DNA from: CAZLKT01 sp964560205
GTDB lineage: Bacteria > Pseudomonadota > Alphaproteobacteria > Holosporales > Holosporaceae
Assembly: GCA_964560205.1 (NCBI GenBank)
Contig: CAZLKT010000003.1
Location: forward strand, 14,438-78,437
DNA: 64,000 bases
Direction of reading: 5' to 3'
Both the position numbers and the translations under genes were made by a program. Below the pieces are notes generated by a model, which saw only the letters and a list, made by a program, of their open reading frames with translations, did no database searches and was not told the DNA's origin. This document shows, piece after piece, positions 24,535 to 34,405 of this stretch (position 1 is the stretch's first letter; each line of letters starts with the position of its first letter).

Positions 24535-25833
24535 TCAGATCTTCAAAGCAGAAAGCATCTTTGCCACATCGCGAATGTGAACCAGCTGTTGCGTTCTTTC
24601 CTGTAAAAAGCGCACCACAACATGCTCTTGGTCAGATTCCTGCGTGTTGGCAATAAGTGCATAAGAAAACCCTTTTCTATCCGCATATTTCATCTGAGTC
24701 TCCAAGGGGCTTGGAGCCAAATATATCTCCGTATTGATACCATGGGCTCGAAGATTTTGTGCGATCTTCATATAGTACGACAGGAGATCTGGGTTCTGCA
24801 TAGTCACAAGAACAGAGGCTGGCGTCTCTGTAGAAGCCTTGACCACACCTTGTTCTAAAAGAAATGGAAGGAGACGAGAAATCCCAACGGAAATACCCAC
24901 ACCTGGAAATTTTCTTGTGGAAAAGTTTTCTGCAAGGTGAGCATAACGCCCACCACTACAAATGCTTCCAAGCTCTGGATGGTTCAAAAGCTGTGTCTCC
25001 ACCACAGTGCCCGTATAGTATTGAAGGCCTCGAGCCAAAGTAGGATGAAACTGAAGCTGGTTGGAGGGAACACCCCATTCCTTTGCCAATCCAATGACAT
25101 GTATCACTTCCCGAAGACCTTGCTGAAAATCTTCATGGGAGCAGAGGTCTTGTAAAGACTCCGGAGAGCATCCTGGCTGCAGCCCCAGCAAAAGGTCCAC
25201 ATCGTGACGACGTATTCCCTTTTGAAGAAGCTCTTTTTGCAGGTCCTCAGCACTTATTTTCTCTGCTTTATCTATGATCCGAAGCACTTCGGGAATATTG
25301 TCTTCCGAAATTCCAAAAGATTTCAAAAGCCCGGACAGCATCAACCGGTTGTTCACAAACATGGTAAAACCAGATACACCTATGACCGAGAGCACTGTAT
25401 ACCCAATGGTCACAATTTCTGCATCATAGAAAAGCGGCACATCTCCATTGCCAATAATATCCACATCACACTGGTAGAACTGTCGATATCGTCCACGCTG
25501 AGGTCTCTCACCACGCCACACAGGCGCAATGTGATATCGTTTATAAGGAAAAGTAAGCTTTGCACAGTGCTCCGTCACATATCGTGCAAGAGGTACCGTT
25601 AAGTCAAATCGCAAAGCTAAAGATTTGTCCTCCGATGGATCGGCAAGTCGATGGATACCATAAATCTCATTATCATTGCCCTTGGACAAAAGGGTGGAAA
25701 CTTTTTCCACTGCAGGAGTATCAATGGGGCTGAACCCAAAGAGCTCAAACTGTTCTCTTATTTTTCCCACAATTCCATTAAAAGCAATTTGTTCCCTAGG
25801 TAAAAGCTCAGGAAACCCTGAAATACCGGACAT
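24535..25833 (-). CDS. hisS: Histidyl-tRNA synthetase
   Basis: HisRS is a class II synthetase charging tRNA(His), whose gene is also in this window at 54.25 kb. The 432-residue protein has the class II motifs: the motif-2 region KRYHIAPVWRGERPQRGRYR near 112 and the HisA motif GLQYYTGTVVE near 272. A glycine-rich GGRYAHLAENF follows, then the C-terminal anticodon-binding domain from about 330. An AGGAAGAG site precedes the ATG. It is divergent from dcd with a 167-base gap. Confidence 0.95.
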   Translation of the reverse strand: MSGISGFPELLPREQIAFNGIVGKIREQFELFGFSPIDTPAVEKVSTLLSKGNDNEIYGIHRLADPSEDKSLALRFDLTVPLARYVTEHCAKLTFPYKRYHIAPVWRGERPQRGRYRQFYQCDVDIIGNGDVPLFYDAEIVTIGYTVLSVIGVSGFTMFVNNRLMLSGLLKSFGISEDNIPEVLRIIDKAEKISAEDLQKELLQKGIRRHDVDLLLGLQPGCSPESLQDLCSHEDFQQGLREVIHVIGLAKEWGVPSNQLQFHPTLARGLQYYTGTVVETQLLNHPELGSICSGGRYAHLAENFSTRKFPGVGISVGISRLLPFLLEQGVVKASTETPASVLVTMQNPDLLSYYMKIAQNLRAHGINTEIYLAPSPLETQMKYADRKGFSYALIANTQESDQEHVVVRFLQERTQQLVHIRDVAKMLSALKI

Positions 25834-25954
25834 ACTCTTCCTTTCTGATATACAACACTTTCTCGACGGTATCGTGTTTTCTCTAAGAGGTCAAACACAA
25901 TTTTTTCCAACACAAACGATCTCCTCACACAACAACATCATGATCCTCCTCCTC

Positions 25955-25984
25955 TTGATCTTCTGAAAGAATTATCTGTAGAAT
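25955..25984 (+). promoter_or_regulatory. Candidate promoter for dcd-thyA-folA
   Basis: TTGATC and TAGAAT are separated by 18 bases and end 16 bases before the dcd start codon. The short distance to the start leaves little leader. Confidence 0.4.
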
Positions 25985-26000
25985 TCAGGGAGTGGATTTT

Positions 26001-26567
26001 ATGGATACGTGTGTGATTCTTTCCGATACAACCCTGCGGCATCTTGTGGAAAAGGGGGAGATTGGCGTTGACCCTTTGGGAGAAAATGCCATACAGCCTG
26101 CCTCGGTGGATTGTCGCCTGGGGAACACTTTTTTGCTGATGAAAAGTCAGGAAGAGCAGAAGACCATTGACATGGATGAGGAGTTTTCCTACGAAAAGAT
26201 TTGCCAGGATACGTTTGTGCTGGCACCCCATACTTTTATTCTGGCCACAACGCAGGAGTACATCACTCTGCCGGCCAACGTGACAGCTTTTGTAGAAGGA
26301 AGAAGTTCCATCGGACGCTTAGGTCTTTTCATTCAGAATGCTGGATGGGTGGATCCTGGCTTTCATGGATCCATCACCTTAGAGCTCTATAACGCAAGCC
26401 CCTTGCCCATAAAACTGTGTGCAGGACGACGCATTTGCCAGCTGGTTTTTTGTTTCATGGACCAAAAGGCTGCATCGCCTTATGCGGGAAAATACCAAGG
26501 TCAGAAAGGTACCATGGGGTCCCTCATCCATAAAGATTCGGAGTCTCGCCATGAAAACATATTGTGA
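26001..26567 (+). CDS. dcd: dCTP deaminase
   Basis: Dcd converts dCTP to dUTP, the main route to dUMP for thymidylate synthesis in many bacteria. The 188-residue length is exactly typical. Conserved segments are the N-terminal LSDTTLRHLVEKGEI, the QPASVDCRLG stretch, and the active-site region EGRSSIGRLGL followed by DPGFHGSITLELYN. The AGKYQGQKGTMGS lid is also present. The ATG at 26001 follows AGGGAG; a GTG three codons earlier is less likely. The 3' end overlaps thyA by 17 bases. A dUTPase gene, needed to make dUMP, is not in the window. Confidence 0.95.
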   Translation: MDTCVILSDTTLRHLVEKGEIGVDPLGENAIQPASVDCRLGNTFLLMKSQEEQKTIDMDEEFSYEKICQDTFVLAPHTFILATTQEYITLPANVTAFVEGRSSIGRLGLFIQNAGWVDPGFHGSITLELYNASPLPIKLCAGRRICQLVFCFMDQKAASPYAGKYQGQKGTMGSLIHKDSESRHENIL

Positions 26568-27363
26568 CTTAGTCCGTGACGTCCTCGCCCATGGAGTGGA
26601 GAAGTCTGATCGCACCGGAGTGGGCGTCATCTCTCTCTTTGGGATGCAAAAAAGATATGATTTACGGCAAGGCTTTCCTCTTCTCACCACGAAAAAAATA
26701 AATTTCTCCGCCATAGTACGAGAGCTCCTCTGGTTTCTCCGAGGCTCCACCAACATCAATGATGATTTGGCTCAATACACCCCCATCTGGAATGCCTGGG
26801 CCGACGCCAACGGAGATTTGGGCCCCATTTACGGATATCAGTGGAGAAAATGGGAAAAATTTTATGAAGAAAAACCAGGAAATTTTCGCAAAGGACACAT
26901 AGACCAGATTCATAATGTCCTCACTCAACTTCGCACCACACCCCATTCTCGTCGAATGATTGTCACCGCATGGAACCCTGCAGATATCTCTAAAATGGCG
27001 CTTCCCCCCTGTCATAGTTTTTTTCAACTTTCTGTATCTGGAAACCGCTTGGATCTCCAGCTCTATCAACGGTCCGCTGATATTGCTCTGGGTGTGCCGT
27101 ATAATATTGCAAGCTATTCTATTCTCCTGACTTTATTTGCACAGGAGGCCGGATATGAGCCTGGTTTTTTTATTCATACCCTGGGGGATGCCCATATTTA
27201 TCTCAATCATAAGGAGGCCCTTCTTCGGCAAATGGAGAGGGAACCCTACCCCCTTCCCCGCCTTCTTGTGGAAAAAAAACCCTTTGATAGCATAACCTAT
27301 GAAGACATCACCCTCACAGGATACACACACCACCCCTTTATATTTTTTCCAGTGGCTGTATAA
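26551..27363 (+). CDS. thyA: Thymidylate synthase (ThyA type)
   Basis: ThyA methylates dUMP to dTMP using methylene-tetrahydrofolate, releasing dihydrofolate. The 270-residue protein shows SDRTGVGVISLFG near residue 19, the catalytic cysteine in LPPCHSFFQLSV near 150, RSADIALGVPYNIASY and the HTLGDAHIYLNH region. I placed the start at 26551, inside the end of dcd, because the family begins at MKxYxDLxRxVL. A folate-recycling partner, folA, follows after 16 bases. Confidence 0.96.
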   Translation: MKTYCDLVRDVLAHGVEKSDRTGVGVISLFGMQKRYDLRQGFPLLTTKKINFSAIVRELLWFLRGSTNINDDLAQYTPIWNAWADANGDLGPIYGYQWRKWEKFYEEKPGNFRKGHIDQIHNVLTQLRTTPHSRRMIVTAWNPADISKMALPPCHSFFQLSVSGNRLDLQLYQRSADIALGVPYNIASYSILLTLFAQEAGYEPGFFIHTLGDAHIYLNHKEALLRQMEREPYPLPRLLVEKKPFDSITYEDITLTGYTHHPFIFFPVAV

Positions 27364-27379
27364 AGAGGAGGGCCAATTT

Positions 27380-27910
27380 ATGTCATTTTTTTGTGTTGTT
27401 TCCGTGGACAGTGCTGGTGGAATAGGCTTAAGTGGAGGCCTGCCCTGGTATCTTCCAGGTGAGCTTCGATACTTTGCACGACTGACAAAAAAAACCCAGG
27501 ATCCACAAGGAAGAAATCGCTTGGTCATGGGCCGAAAAACATGGGAATCCATTCCATCACGACCTCTTCCGCACCGAGATAACGTGGTGCTCACCCGCAC
27601 CCCTCATTACCACGCAGAGGGCGCACAGATTATCTCCTCCCTCCATGAGCTCTTTCCCACACCAGATGACATTGAGAACACTTTTCTCATTGGAGGAAGA
27701 CAGCCCATAGAAGATATGTTCCGTTCCCCCCTCCTCTATGAAAAACTTTCCGGCATATATCTCACACGTATTCATGGTGTATATCCTGCGGACGTTTACC
27801 TCCCATTATTTCCTTTAGAGGACTTTCAAGAAATTCTTCTTGACGAGAAGGAAGAAGATGGCGTGAAGATGTCTTTTTTCTTCTATAAAAAGCACAGGAT
27901 GACAAAGTGA
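27380..27910 (+). CDS. folA: Dihydrofolate reductase
   Basis: FolA reduces the dihydrofolate made by ThyA back to tetrahydrofolate with NADPH. The 176-residue protein has GGIGLSGGLPWYLPGELRYF near residue 12, MGRKTWESIP near 53 and FLIGG near 108. The ending IHGVYPADVYLP is typical. An AGGAGGGCC site precedes the ATG at 27380. It closes the dcd-thyA-folA cluster, which together supplies dTMP. Confidence 0.94.
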   Translation: MSFFCVVSVDSAGGIGLSGGLPWYLPGELRYFARLTKKTQDPQGRNRLVMGRKTWESIPSRPLPHRDNVVLTRTPHYHAEGAQIISSLHELFPTPDDIENTFLIGGRQPIEDMFRSPLLYEKLSGIYLTRIHGVYPADVYLPLFPLEDFQEILLDEKEEDGVKMSFFFYKKHRMTK

Positions 27911-27982
27911 AAAAGGTATATTAACTTTTTTTTCATAAAATGATGTCATATTGAGTGAAAATGATGGACAAGGAGATGAGCT

Positions 27983-28225
27983 ATGGGCCGCATTTCTTCT
28001 GCATATCATGAAAAAATCAATATACGCTACAGTGATAGCTTGCATGGGCAAGAAGATCTCTCCCCTGAGCAAAAAATCCGGGAGGGTGATGGCATAAGGG
28101 AGGATATCCTCATCTCAGATGCTCGAGAACACCTTTACGCACCGTTGGATGAAGAGATTGTGTATCTCCATGATTATGACTTTGACCTCTGCTTTTTTCC
28201 CTCAGGTTGCATGAAAATGCGGTAA
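27983..28225 (+). CDS. Small unrecognised protein
   Basis: An 80-residue reading frame begins with ATG after a good AAGGAG site at the right spacing. It lies in a gap that would otherwise be empty, between folA and the convergent mutS. The composition is acidic, with no signal peptide and no repeats. The C-terminal third has a cluster of Tyr/Asp/Phe (HDYDFDLCFF). I recognise no family. The strong ribosome site is the main argument that it is real. Confidence 0.5.
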   Translation: MGRISSAYHEKINIRYSDSLHGQEDLSPEQKIREGDGIREDILISDAREHLYAPLDEEIVYLHDYDFDLCFFPSGCMKMR

Positions 28226-28269
28226 AATCGAAAGACCACAAAATCCTTCACTTGAGTTTCCGTAAGCTC

Positions 28270-30783
28270 TTATCCAAAAAGCGTTTGTTGTGCAGAGGTT
28301 TTTTGGGGGGATGTGGGTTTTTTTGTGGGAAAGTTTCGTAACGTTATGGGTTTTTCTCCCCGTTCAAATGCGTGGAGAAGGGTATGGGCTCGTTGCAGCA
28401 CTGCTTCTGGGATGCCAGCCATTTTTGCCACATAGAGCCCGTAGGAGCTCTGAGATGCACCGGGAATAATGTTGTAGAGGAAGACAATGTCCCGCCCCCA
28501 CTCAGCAATGCGAAGAGTATAAATTCCCACGGTGGGAAGTGTTTCCAAAACGGTAAGCTCATGATAATGCGTTGCAAAAAGAGTACGACATTGGCGCACA
28601 TGCACAAGATACTCCACACAGGACCATGCAAGAGACAACCCATCATAGGTGGATGTTCCTCGCCCCACTTCATCCAGAATCACAAAACTCCTCTCCGTGG
28701 CTTGATGAAGAATTGCAGCTGTTTCCACCATTTCCACCATAAAAGTGGATTGCCCCCTGGCCAAATCGTCAGAGGCCCCCACACGGCTGAAAATTCGGTC
28801 CACAAGACCAATGGAGGCAGATCCCGCCGGCACAAAGCTTCCCATATGGGCCAACAAAACAATAAGCGCATTCTGCCGAAGAAAAGTACTTTTTCCCGCC
28901 ATATTTGGACCAGTAAGAATCCATACCCGGTGATCATCCAGACTGCAATCATTGGGAACAAAAGGTTTTTCCTGAAGATTTTTCTGCATCATTTCCACCA
29001 CAGGATGCCGCCCATTGGTAATATGAAAACGAGTGCTGTCATCCAAAATGGGACGCACATATCCATAGACAAAAGCTTTTTCTGCAAGAGCCGCAGACAC
29101 ATCCACCACGGCAAGGGCTTGGATCATGTCTCGAAGAATTTTGTAATGCTTCTCTAAAAGGAGAATAAGTTCTTCAAAAAGTTTTTCTTCCAAAGCCAGG
29201 GTGCGCTCCTCTGCATGGCGAATGCGCTGATCCAATTCGGTAAGTTCCTGTGTCACATAACGAGACCCAGACACCAAAGACTGACGCAAGATAAAGTGGA
29301 AAGGCATCTTAGTGGAGGCATGGGCACTGACATCAATATAATGTCCGATAATGGAGTTGTGGCGAATTTTCAAGGTGGGAATATTCGTCTCCTCCACATA
29401 CTTCTTCTGAAGATTCTGAATAATGGTTTCTTCCTGGTTTTTCAACAAGCGATATTCATCCAAAGTCGCGTTATATCCATCCGCAATGACACCACCATCT
29501 CGAAGAAAAGGTGGAAGATCTTTTCTCAGAGCATTCTGAAAAACTTTTCCCAAGGAGTCTGGCATCATCAGTACATCCACAAGGCAAGAAAGCTCCGTTG
29601 GTGTGCCCTGAAGAAGGGGAATCATAGAAGGAAGAGCCTCCAAGGTAGTACAGACCGCAGCCATATCTTTGGGGGCCCCCTTTCGAAAAATCAAACGTGA
29701 AAGAGCACGTTCTATATCAGGAATGTGTTCGAGAATGCTTCGCACTTCCTGGCGCTTCGTGGGATTTTTTGTAAAAAACTCTACGCTGTCCAAACGATCC
29801 TGCAGCAAAGGCAGACTTTTCACAGGATGGGTCACGCGCAGAAAAAACAACCGAGCCCCCATGGGCGTCACCGTACCATCCAGCAACCGAAGCAATGTCC
29901 CTTCTTTTTCTCCTGAAAATGTTTGAACAATTTCTAAGCTTCGACGCGTGAAGGCATCCATATGGACAAAAAGCTCAGGCTCCCTTTTTTGAGGTGGAGA
30001 AATGGCCAGCACATGGCGCTTTTGGGTTAATAAAATATAATCCAACACCGTGCCAGATGCCGCACACTCTGCGGGAGAAAATGTGCCAAATCCACGAAGG
30101 GTTTTGACTTCAAAAAACTTCAAAAGACGCTCCTCCCCATTTTGTGCATCAAAACGACTGTGGGGCAATGGCGTGATGCGAGTTTTCCAGTCTGTCCACA
30201 GGGCGCGCCACTCTGGACGTTCTAAAAGTTTTTCTGGAAGCAAAATTTCCTGAGGGTTCATGCGAGTGAGCAATGAAGACAGCTCCTCCTGTCCATGGGA
30301 CTCCACAAAGAAATCTCCTGTGGTAATATCCACAGAAGCGGCCGAAATACTTTTGTTGGCGACGTCCTCCACAATACTCATGAGAAAATTATGGCACTTA
30401 GGATCTAAAAGTCCTTCCTCCATAACTGTACCCGTGGTGATGACTCGCACCACCTCTCGTTTCATGGGTCCTTTTCCCACCTTTTCTGTGGCCTTTTCAG
30501 TTTGCTCACAAATGGCCACATGATGCCCCTGTTTTATGAGACGAGCAATGTAGGACTCGCTGGCATGGACGGGCACACCACACATGGGAATGGGGTGAGG
30601 ACCGTTCTTTTCCCGAGCTGTTAAAACAATATCCAAGGCAGATGCTGCAATCTTTGCATCCTCAAAAAAAAGCTCATAAAATTCCCCCAAACGAAAAAAG
30701 AGCAAACATGTAGGGTACTCTTTCTTTATGGCCTTGTATTGCGCCATAATGGGGGTTTCCTTAGGGAAAGCGGAGGAAGACAT
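28270..30783 (-). CDS. mutS: DNA mismatch repair protein MutS
   Basis: MutS recognises mismatches and recruits MutL. The 837-residue protein has the mismatch-binding Phe-x-Glu motif in GEFYELFF near residue 36, a lever/clamp region (about 250-560), Walker A GPNMAGKST near 624, and Walker B with FVILDEVGRGTSTYDG. A short basic tail with a QTLFG ending follows. The start is uncertain: the ATG at 30783 fits the family; a GTG four codons upstream is possible. It is close to the normal 850-residue length, so mismatch repair recognition appears intact. mutL is not in the window. Confidence 0.95.
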   Translation of the reverse strand: MSSSAFPKETPIMAQYKAIKKEYPTCLLFFRLGEFYELFFEDAKIAASALDIVLTAREKNGPHPIPMCGVPVHASESYIARLIKQGHHVAICEQTEKATEKVGKGPMKREVVRVITTGTVMEEGLLDPKCHNFLMSIVEDVANKSISAASVDITTGDFFVESHGQEELSSLLTRMNPQEILLPEKLLERPEWRALWTDWKTRITPLPHSRFDAQNGEERLLKFFEVKTLRGFGTFSPAECAASGTVLDYILLTQKRHVLAISPPQKREPELFVHMDAFTRRSLEIVQTFSGEKEGTLLRLLDGTVTPMGARLFFLRVTHPVKSLPLLQDRLDSVEFFTKNPTKRQEVRSILEHIPDIERALSRLIFRKGAPKDMAAVCTTLEALPSMIPLLQGTPTELSCLVDVLMMPDSLGKVFQNALRKDLPPFLRDGGVIADGYNATLDEYRLLKNQEETIIQNLQKKYVEETNIPTLKIRHNSIIGHYIDVSAHASTKMPFHFILRQSLVSGSRYVTQELTELDQRIRHAEERTLALEEKLFEELILLLEKHYKILRDMIQALAVVDVSAALAEKAFVYGYVRPILDDSTRFHITNGRHPVVEMMQKNLQEKPFVPNDCSLDDHRVWILTGPNMAGKSTFLRQNALIVLLAHMGSFVPAGSASIGLVDRIFSRVGASDDLARGQSTFMVEMVETAAILHQATERSFVILDEVGRGTSTYDGLSLAWSCVEYLVHVRQCRTLFATHYHELTVLETLPTVGIYTLRIAEWGRDIVFLYNIIPGASQSSYGLYVAKMAGIPEAVLQRAHTLLHAFERGEKPITLRNFPTKKPTSPQKTSAQQTLFG

Positions 30784-30855
30784 GATGCGTTTCACACTGC
30801 CGATATGAACACTTTCAGCATACGAGAAAAAAAATAAAAATGGTAGATGGTGAAC

Positions 30856-32241
30856 CTATAAAAGCATACTGGCAAGGCCCAGAAAAATAGCATATCCCAA
30901 TATGTCCGTGGTTGTGGTGAGCAACGGACCAGCACTGAGGGCAGGATCATATCCTAATTTTGCAATCATAATGGGAAGAAGTGTGCCCACAGCCCCCGCC
31001 CACAACATGTTAAAAATAACAGACAGCCCCAAGATCAGGGCAAGCATATCATCAGCAAACCACACGAAGCAGACAGCACACAAAAAAGTGGCAAAAAGCA
31101 CGCCATTTAAAAGTGCCACACGAATTTCCTTCAAAATAGTACGAAAGGCATTGAAAATTGTCAGCTCTCGAGTAGCCAACGCACGAATGGCCACGGTGGA
31201 CGTTTGAATACCAGCATTCCCCCCCATGGCAGCAGCAATGGGCATGAGAATAGTGAGAGAAAGTTTTTGCTGGAGGGTATCCTGAAATTGATTAATCACA
31301 AGGGAGGTGAGCAATGTATTGAGAAGTGTCACAACAAGCCAATGCACACGACTCAAGCTTGTGGACAACACCGGCGCATGAAAATCCAAAGAATGCAGAC
31401 GACCAATGTACATCAAATCTTCCGTGGCTTCTTGTTCAATGACTTCCATGATGTTGTTCAAAGTGATTTGCCCCACCAGCTGGTTTTTATGATTAATCAC
31501 AGGGGCAGAGACGAGATCATACAGTCGAAAAACAAAGGCTACTTCTTCCTGATCCCACTGGGCCGGAATAGTATGAAAATCTTTTTGCATAAGTTTTGTC
31601 AGCAATGTATTCTTTGCGGCTTTTATAATGGTAAGAATGGAGACAATACCCACAGGACAGCCATTATCATCTACCACAAAAGCATCGTATACAGCGGATG
31701 AAACATTTTTTTGATGTTGTCGTATATACTCCATGCTCTCCTGCACAGTCCAGCTGCTGAGAAAAGATATAAACTCTTGACTCATAAGTCGACCAGCGCT
31801 ATTGGGCGGAAACATCATGCGCATGGTCAAACACGTGCGCTTCTGTGAAGGCAAAGCAGCCAAAACCTCCTTCTGCTTACACTCGTCCAAAGCAAAAAGT
31901 AGAGAGAGCGCATCATCACCATCCATCACCGCCAAGGCTGAAGCAATTTCCTTCACAGGGAGCACCGATAGCACATGTTCCAAAGTTCCTTCTTCCAAAA
32001 ATGAAAAGATTTCTGGCATAAGGTGAGGCTTCAACCACTGGACAAAGACGTCCTGCAGAGAAGTATCCAGAGCCTGAATCATGCGAGCAACCTCGCTGGG
32101 ATGAAGTCCATCTGTAAGCTGGTGGAGAACATTTTCCTGCAGACGTGGTCGAAGGGCTCTCCGCAAAAGAGGAAGACGAACATCCAAAAGATCTTGGATA
32201 CGTTGTGTTGCAACGGGAAGGTTTTTTTCGTGTTCTCTCAT
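30856..32241 (-). CDS. mgtE: Magnesium transporter MgtE
   Basis: MgtE is a homodimeric Mg2+ channel gated by its own cytoplasmic magnesium-sensing domain. The 461 residues include the N-terminal superhelical domain (about 25-135), a CBS pair (about 140-265) with DDNGCPVGIVSI, and five membrane segments from about 285 on. The latter carry the pore motif region AAAMGGNAGIQTSTVAIRALA. A strong AGGAGGG site precedes the ATG. It is followed, on the same strand, by mutS 72 bases downstream. Confidence 0.94.
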   Translation of the reverse strand: MREHEKNLPVATQRIQDLLDVRLPLLRRALRPRLQENVLHQLTDGLHPSEVARMIQALDTSLQDVFVQWLKPHLMPEIFSFLEEGTLEHVLSVLPVKEIASALAVMDGDDALSLLFALDECKQKEVLAALPSQKRTCLTMRMMFPPNSAGRLMSQEFISFLSSWTVQESMEYIRQHQKNVSSAVYDAFVVDDNGCPVGIVSILTIIKAAKNTLLTKLMQKDFHTIPAQWDQEEVAFVFRLYDLVSAPVINHKNQLVGQITLNNIMEVIEQEATEDLMYIGRLHSLDFHAPVLSTSLSRVHWLVVTLLNTLLTSLVINQFQDTLQQKLSLTILMPIAAAMGGNAGIQTSTVAIRALATRELTIFNAFRTILKEIRVALLNGVLFATFLCAVCFVWFADDMLALILGLSVIFNMLWAGAVGTLLPIMIAKLGYDPALSAGPLLTTTTDILGYAIFLGLASMLL

Positions 32242-32259
32242 ACGTCCGCCCTCCTCTTC

Positions 32260-34299
32260 CTAAGAATGCAATGCAAAGGCAGCAAGCTCCACAAGATGAG
32301 ACAACTCATACTCACCATGAGCACGTTGCCATTTATGAAAACTTTTTGAAAGGGTCATGGGCTTTAAAAGCGCCCCATCCCCCCCTATCTCACAAGGATG
32401 CCATGCAAATTCTGGTAGGAATTTTACAGGAAAATCGTGAGGAATCCATAAATATCCACACCCAGGCTCCAAGACCCGAGGCAACTCATGGATAAAAGAG
32501 AGAAATGGCATGTCATGGAATGCTTTCCTCTCCTCCCAGTTCTCCAGAAGAAGGCATGGCTTATACCCTAGGATCATCATACCATACACTGCCTTACTGA
32601 TCCACTCATATCGTTCTTGCGGAGAAAAGACGGAGACGTCCTTACCGGTCTCATCGTCTCCAATCCAAAAAAATCCGGATGGTCCAACTGTTTTCCCTAA
32701 AAGCAATTTATGGGCCGTATCTTTTCTCCAGCTCTCTTTGCTCCATAAAACTGGAGACGAATTGTGGGGCTGAAAAGAAGAGTAGTCCTCCCACTGCCAC
32801 GAAGTGATCTCTGGATGATTCTGGCACAGAGACTCTTTTTCTGCTTCGGAGGCCACCAAAACAGGGCTCCCAAGCTCATACCATTGCATAAATTTTGCCA
32901 CACAGAGCATTTTTTCTGAAAGGTCATGAGTATGCTCCCCCCCTTGTTGGGGCGAAAAAACATACCATATATTTCCCGACTCCTTTCTCTCTCTCCTTTC
33001 CCACAAAGCAGCCCCCAGGGCTGGAAAATTTTTATAGGCCTCTTTATGCAAGACAGCCTCATATGTCTTCATACAAAAATCCTTCTGTGTGGATGCTCCG
33101 GACGCCACTGCAGCTCGCGCCACTGCCACAGGAAGATGTTGGAGCAGCCGTACATCAAAAGGATTGGGTATAAAATATTCTTTGCCGAATTGTTTAACTT
33201 TCCCCCCATAATATCCATAAATATCCGCAAAGCCTTTTCGAGCAATGGAGGAAATGGCCTCTGCACATGCCACCTTCATTTCCTCTGTAATTTTTATGGA
33301 CCCCGTATCTACGGCTCCACGAAAAATGTAAGGAAAACAGAGAAGATTATTGACCTGATTTGCATAATTGGACTGCCCTGTCCCCACCACAGCATCAGGA
33401 CACACACTGTATACCTCCTCAGGAGAGATTTCAGGATCTGGATTTGCTAAAGCCAAAATAATAGGGCGTGGTGCCATGGTTTTCACCATCTCTGCCGTGA
33501 GAAGACCTTTTTTTGAGAGACCCAAAAACAGGTCTGCACCAACCACAGCATCTGCAAGCGTCCGGTGAGGGGTCTCATGGGCATATTCTTTTTTATGGTG
33601 GGATAAATCCGTTCTGTGATGATGAATCACGCCCACGCTATCCGTAACAAGAATATTCTCACGAGGAAGCCCCATGTGTCGCAAAAGTCGAAGACAGGAA
33701 AGAGCGCTTGCCCCTGCTCCTGACACCACACATCGAATATCTGATATATTTTTTTGCACAATATGAAGGGCATTGAGAACAACAGCAGATACCACCACAG
33801 CCGTACCATGCTGATCATCATGAAAGACGGGGATGTTCATGCGCTCTTTGAGAGTATCCTCCACATAAAAACATTCAGGCGCTTTAATATCCTCCAGATT
33901 GATGCCACCAAATGTTGGCTCAAGACTCGCAATAATCTCCACCAATTTTTTAGGATCTTTTTCGGAAATTTCTATATCAATGGACTGTAAGCCCCCAAAC
34001 TTCTGAAAGAGCATGGCCTTTCCCTCCATGACTGGTTTTGATGCAGCTGCACCAATGTCTCCAAGCCCTAAAACAGCTGTTCCATTGGATATCACTGCAA
34101 TCAATTTTCGTCGCCCCGTGTAGAGAAAAGAATTTTCCTCGTTTTTAAAAATCTCTTGACATGCTTTCGCCACCCCAGGAGTATACGCCAGTGCTAAATC
34201 CTTCGGTTTATCCACAGGCTTTGACGGAACGGTTTTAATTTTTCCTGGTGTAGGATATTGGTGATAGTGCAATGCATCGTGAGAGTGGGAAGAAGACAT
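32260..34299 (-). CDS. maeB: NADP-type malic enzyme, shortened C-terminal domain
   Basis: MaeB decarboxylates malate to pyruvate with NAD(P) reduction. Residues 1-420 form the malic-enzyme part: YHQYPTPGKIK near 12, AYTPGVAKACQ near 38, FHDDQHGTAVV near 153, the dinucleotide-binding GAGASALSCLRLL, and ALANPDPEISPEEV. Full-length MaeB proteins are about 750-770 residues with a phosphotransacetylase-like regulatory C-terminus. Here only about 260 divergent residues follow, and I see no clear PTA motif. The regulatory half is thus degenerate or partly lost. I start at the second ATG (34299); the first, five codons upstream, is possible. Confidence 0.92.
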   Translation of the reverse strand: MSSSHSHDALHYHQYPTPGKIKTVPSKPVDKPKDLALAYTPGVAKACQEIFKNEENSFLYTGRRKLIAVISNGTAVLGLGDIGAAASKPVMEGKAMLFQKFGGLQSIDIEISEKDPKKLVEIIASLEPTFGGINLEDIKAPECFYVEDTLKERMNIPVFHDDQHGTAVVVSAVVLNALHIVQKNISDIRCVVSGAGASALSCLRLLRHMGLPRENILVTDSVGVIHHHRTDLSHHKKEYAHETPHRTLADAVVGADLFLGLSKKGLLTAEMVKTMAPRPIILALANPDPEISPEEVYSVCPDAVVGTGQSNYANQVNNLLCFPYIFRGAVDTGSIKITEEMKVACAEAISSIARKGFADIYGYYGGKVKQFGKEYFIPNPFDVRLLQHLPVAVARAAVASGASTQKDFCMKTYEAVLHKEAYKNFPALGAALWERRERKESGNIWYVFSPQQGGEHTHDLSEKMLCVAKFMQWYELGSPVLVASEAEKESLCQNHPEITSWQWEDYSSFQPHNSSPVLWSKESWRKDTAHKLLLGKTVGPSGFFWIGDDETGKDVSVFSPQERYEWISKAVYGMMILGYKPCLLLENWEERKAFHDMPFLSFIHELPRVLEPGCGYLWIPHDFPVKFLPEFAWHPCEIGGDGALLKPMTLSKSFHKWQRAHGEYELSHLVELAAFALHS

Positions 34300-34405
34300 A
34301 AAGGCCCCAATCATATTGCTTCTATACCTATGGTAGAAGTTTTAAAAAAAAAGGAAAAGGGCCTGTTCCAGAAAATGCAGTGCAAAAAAAAATTTTTATC
34401 TCTTT

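Noticed and set aside
28372..29157. 261-codon plus-strand frame opposite mutS
   Set aside because: Antisense to the ATPase part of mutS; no start signals.
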